DNA from: Providencia heimbachae ATCC 35613
GTDB lineage: Bacteria > Pseudomonadota > Gammaproteobacteria > Enterobacterales > Enterobacteriaceae
Assembly (NCBI RefSeq): GCF_001655055.1
Contig: NZ_LXEW01000021.1
Coordinates: forward strand, 1-64,000
Direction of reading: 5' to 3'
Length of the DNA: 64,000 nucleotides
In this document: piece by piece, positions 62,301-64,000 of the stretch
Numbering within the stretch: the first letter of the stretch is position 1
Layout of the letters: every line of letters begins with the position of its first letter
Position numbers and translations under genes: made by a program
The notes under the pieces: generated by a model
The model's database searches: none
What the model was told of the DNA's origin: nothing
What the model saw: only the letters and a program-made list of their open reading frames with translations

Positions 62301-63106
62301 CAATTAGCTTCACCTTGCCGTAACTGAACTAAGCCATTATCAATACGCTTGTTTTTGATCGTTACCCAAGAAGAGAGACTAAAATTAGCATCTCTTAACC
62401 CTGTATTGTCACGTAGCCAGCGACTTAACCAAGGCTGCATATCGATATTATCCGCTTGTAAATAAACAATACCATCGCTCAACGCGCCGTTTTTGTCATA
62501 AGCATCGAGTTTAATTTGCAAATAACTGTGCTGTTTATTTAACGTTTCAAGGCTGACAAATCCTTGAGCACGATGCCGCTCATTTTGATTCAACCATGAA
62601 AGCTCAGGTAAGATTAGTGTTATTTTTTGTTCTGAAGGGCTGAGAAAACTGAGTTGGCTATCCTTTAATACAAAATGGTCAAATTGGCGTAAAAACAAAT
62701 CTTCGACAGCATCTAATGAGGTGCTATCTGTTGGGCCATCTAAACTAAAGGGAACTTTATGATCAACATGAAGCTGATAGAAGGTCAAATCACGAAAACG
62801 CCAGCGTAATGAAAACAGTGAATTCCAAATATCTAATTCAACTGAAATTTTACTCACGCTAGCATCGGTTTTTTCACTTTTTAAATTGACATTCGATAGC
62901 GTAAAAACAGGACCAAAATATCGCCAAGCCCCATCTATTTGCTTAATGTCTAATGCAATATCTGCGCGTTTTTCAATATAGCCGATGATATCTTGACGAT
63001 AATTGTCAATATTGGGTAAGAGAAAACGTAGCCCCGTCAACACTAACGCGCAGAGCAACAATACAATTGCTGTCGTCACTAATACTACGCGTGGTAGTCG
63101 TTTCAC
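59315..63106 (-). CDS. yhdP: AsmA-like intermembrane phospholipid transporter YhdP
   Basis: The 1263-residue protein has an N-terminal membrane helix (VVLVTTAIVLLLCALVLTGL) and a very long beta-rich periplasmic repeating-groove domain (DUF3971/AsmA2). It is nearly equal to E. coli YhdP (1266). YhdP, with TamB and YdbH, carries phospholipid to the outer membrane. It follows rng by 22 bases and runs into the amidase gene. Confidence 0.96.
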   Translation of the reverse strand: MKRLPRVVLVTTAIVLLLCALVLTGLRFLLPNIDNYRQDIIGYIEKRADIALDIKQIDGAWRYFGPVFTLSNVNLKSEKTDASVSKISVELDIWNSLFSLRWRFRDLTFYQLHVDHKVPFSLDGPTDSTSLDAVEDLFLRQFDHFVLKDSQLSFLSPSEQKITLILPELSWLNQNERHRAQGFVSLETLNKQHSYLQIKLDAYDKNGALSDGIVYLQADNIDMQPWLSRWLRDNTGLRDANFSLSSWVTIKNKRIDNGLVQLRQGEANWGENTLAQNLQVNDLLLRMKRQGNGWLFNIPELDTLKTNEYIWPKGSVSVLYLPSSKKYQDKDHWRVRAKNIELERLSEVLPTFSFVTPEMVQDWQHRQPTGVVTEFSLDLTQDTLDHTQISMDWRDVSWRKWKQLPSVEHFSGVLAGDMEGGELSFTLQDSQIDYRDEFKAPFEINSAKGQLYWLNNDSEFKLWSKSVDVQAKSLWANGEFSYAQAKKNKSADLAILAGIRLDDAGDAWRYFPQKLMGQDVADYLTKAIIAGNVENATLVYKGDPANFPYDNNDGQFQVSVPLRDATFEYDSEWPALLDLDIDLDFKRAGLYMHVPEVKLGDATATNLDAIIRDYTDQMLFIDANISGTGKQIQQYFTHTPMAHSIGDTLDELQIGGVVNGSLDLSIPLSAGKEVIAKGQVHLNKNDLFIKPIDSKISALTGSFQFNNGDLIGDKLKGEWFGQPIAIDFSTLTGKKDYQVDVNLAGNWALDKLAMIPNAIKQKVSGSSEWKSHVGITIPESTKENPKLQIEFTAGLKQLKSQLPALNSELLHQLGQINVQAKGTTEQLVVGGDIGQRLGFNTQWLLSREPLKLEKAHIAAWKNKVPDLPKTSIVLVDLPPVTDMDWEKLASGLLSSNVGDGVAKITLPEIVQVKVPSLYLGGQVWNDLSFSYNLYSRDQLVRVDSENLKGQLEIFAQKPWALKLDYLYYNPISIAQTQNSPEQTSTFDFSDWPAVNFYCLDCWIGGQKLGEIKANLQPKGNEIQLTGGTLSNSAAQLKVDALWRSGSINETQIAGSLTGDAFDETAAYFGVLVPIIESPYAIEFDLNWKNVPWSPDLTSLNGKLSTKLGKGAIAQMGGGRAGQILRLMSFDALLRKLRLDFRDTFNDDFDFDSIKGDAKIHNGILSSKNFYIDGLVADIALNGDIDLVNRQINIEAVITPEISATVGVATAFVINPFAGAAVFAASKVLGPLWSKISVIRYRVTGSVDEPKIDEVLRQLKETQE

Positions 63107-63128
63107 CGGTTTCTCCTCAAACGCAATG

Positions 63129-64000
63129 CTACATCATCACCACATCAAAACGTTCCTGACTGTATAAAGGCTCTGTTTGCACTTTAACTTGCTTACCGAC
63201 GAATATTTCGACTTCAGCTAATGCATGAGATTCATCACCTTTAAGAACATCAACAACGGCTTGTGAAGCATAAACAAGGAATCTATCGGCATCGATCGTG
63301 CGATGAACCCGAACAATTTCACGTAAAATTTCGTAGCATACGGTTTCGACTGACTTCACCGTACCGCGCCCTTGGCAGGTAGGACAATCATCACATAAAA
63401 CATGCTCAAGGCTTTCCCGAGTACGTTTACGCGTCATTTCAACCAGACCAAGCTGAGAAAAACCATTGATCGTGGTTTTGACCTTATCTTTGCTCAAGGC
63501 TTGCTCTAATGACGCTAAAACGCGTCGTCGATGCTCGGCATCAATCATGTCGATAAAATCGATAATAATAATACCGCCCAAATTCCTCAAACGTAATTGC
63601 CGTGCAATCGCTTGAGTCGCTTCAATATTGGTATTAAATATGGTTTCTTCAAGATTACGATGGCCGACAAAAGCCCCTGTGTTGATATCAATCGTGGTCA
63701 TCGCTTCAGTTTGATCGATAATCAGATAACCGCCCGACTTTAATTCAACTTTTCTATCCATCGCGCGTTGAATTTCATTTTCAACATCAAAAAGGTCAAA
63801 AATAGGTTGATTACCTTGGTAAAGCTCCAGCTTTGCCGTCATCTCAGGGACATATTCTGCGATAAATTCTTGTAATTCAGTATAGGTTAACCGCGAGTCA
63901 ACACGAATGCGGTCTAATGATGCGCCTGCAAAATCACGAATAATTCGGTATGCGAGAGACAACTCACCATAAATTTTTGTCCGAGTAACATTACGTTTTT
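63129..64000 (-). CDS. rng: Ribonuclease G, C-terminal part (5' end beyond window)
   Basis: The frame stays open to the window edge: upstream of the first internal start it reads KRNVTRTKIYGELSLAYRII, matching E. coli RNase G. About 290 of roughly 489 residues are visible. They include the catalytic Asp region IDQTEAMTTIDINTG and IIIIDFIDM, and the zinc-link CDDCPTC. RNase G matures the 16S rRNA 5' end and degrades mRNA. It heads the rng-yhdP-amidase-tldD set. Confidence 0.96.
   Translation of the reverse strand, partial: KRNVTRTKIYGELSLAYRIIRDFAGASLDRIRVDSRLTYTELQEFIAEYVPEMTAKLELYQGNQPIFDLFDVENEIQRAMDRKVELKSGGYLIIDQTEAMTTIDINTGAFVGHRNLEETIFNTNIEATQAIARQLRLRNLGGIIIIDFIDMIDAEHRRRVLASLEQALSKDKVKTTINGFSQLGLVEMTRKRTRESLEHVLCDDCPTCQGRGTVKSVETVCYEILREIVRVHRTIDADRFLVYASQAVVDVLKGDESHALAEVEIFVGKQVKVQTEPLYSQERFDVVMM

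Overview
This window is chromosomal, roughly 40% G+C DNA from a gammaproteobacterium of the order Enterobacterales. Protein sequences closely resemble Escherichia coli counterparts (FadH, SstT, Alx, DiaA, ArcB, SspAB, ZapE, DegQ/DegS, Mla, Lpt, RpoN, RapZ, TldD, YhdP, RNase G). Gene order follows the E. coli 3.2-3.4 Mb region with losses and local insertions. The low G+C, the losses and the ERIC-type repeats suggest Morganellaceae, most likely Providencia; this is an inference and the species is not called. No prophage, insertion sequence or CRISPR array was seen.

Layout. 1-7.3 kb: tRNA-Ile2(CAU), a diaminopentanoate-dehydrogenase-like enzyme, a GNAT acetyltransferase, fadH behind a FadR-like operator, sstT, and alx behind a yybP-ykoY manganese/pH-type riboswitch. 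7.6-12.3 kb: yqjA, the yqjD-yqjE-yqjK membrane cluster, yqjF, and divergent yhaJ/yhaK. 12.5-20.7 kb: an accessory catabolic cassette with a PRD/EIIA-type regulator, a small PRD protein, two small soluble proteins, two uncharacterised membrane proteins, an amidohydrolase, a PLP-dependent ammonia lyase (DgaE-like) and a KDPG-type aldolase (DgaF-like). 20.8-28.3 kb: a NapH/YccM-like Fe-S membrane protein, rnpB (RNase P RNA), rsmI, lpoA, yraN, diaA, dolP, mtgA and elbB. 28.4-37.2 kb: the ArcZ sRNA convergent with arcB, an orphan gltD-like gene, sspA-sspB, rplM-rpsI, zapE and zapG. 37.5-45.1 kb: degQ, degS, murA, ibaG and mlaFEDCB. 45.5-52.7 kb: kdsD-kdsC-lptC-lptA-lptB-rpoN-hpf-ptsN-rapZ-npr. 52.9-64 kb: rnk, pmbA, darP, an RBBP9-like hydrolase, a barnase/barstar pair, tldD, a nitrilase-family amidase, yhdP and the C-terminal part of rng, which runs off the window end.

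How the genes work together. Much of the window serves the envelope: KdsD/KdsC make the KDO precursor, LptCAB transport LPS, Mla returns phospholipids to the inner membrane, MurA, MtgA and LpoA act in peptidoglycan synthesis, DegS starts the sigma-E response, and DolP and YhdP act in outer-membrane homeostasis. RpoN, PtsN, RapZ and NPr form the nitrogen-PTS locus. The most interesting parts are the 12.5-20.7 kb cassette, which looks like an under-characterised route for an N-substituted amino-sugar acid with an unusual transporter, and the exported barnase with a natural cysteine pair at the positions of a known engineered disulfide. ERIC-type repeats sit at several gene ends, including inside the cassette.
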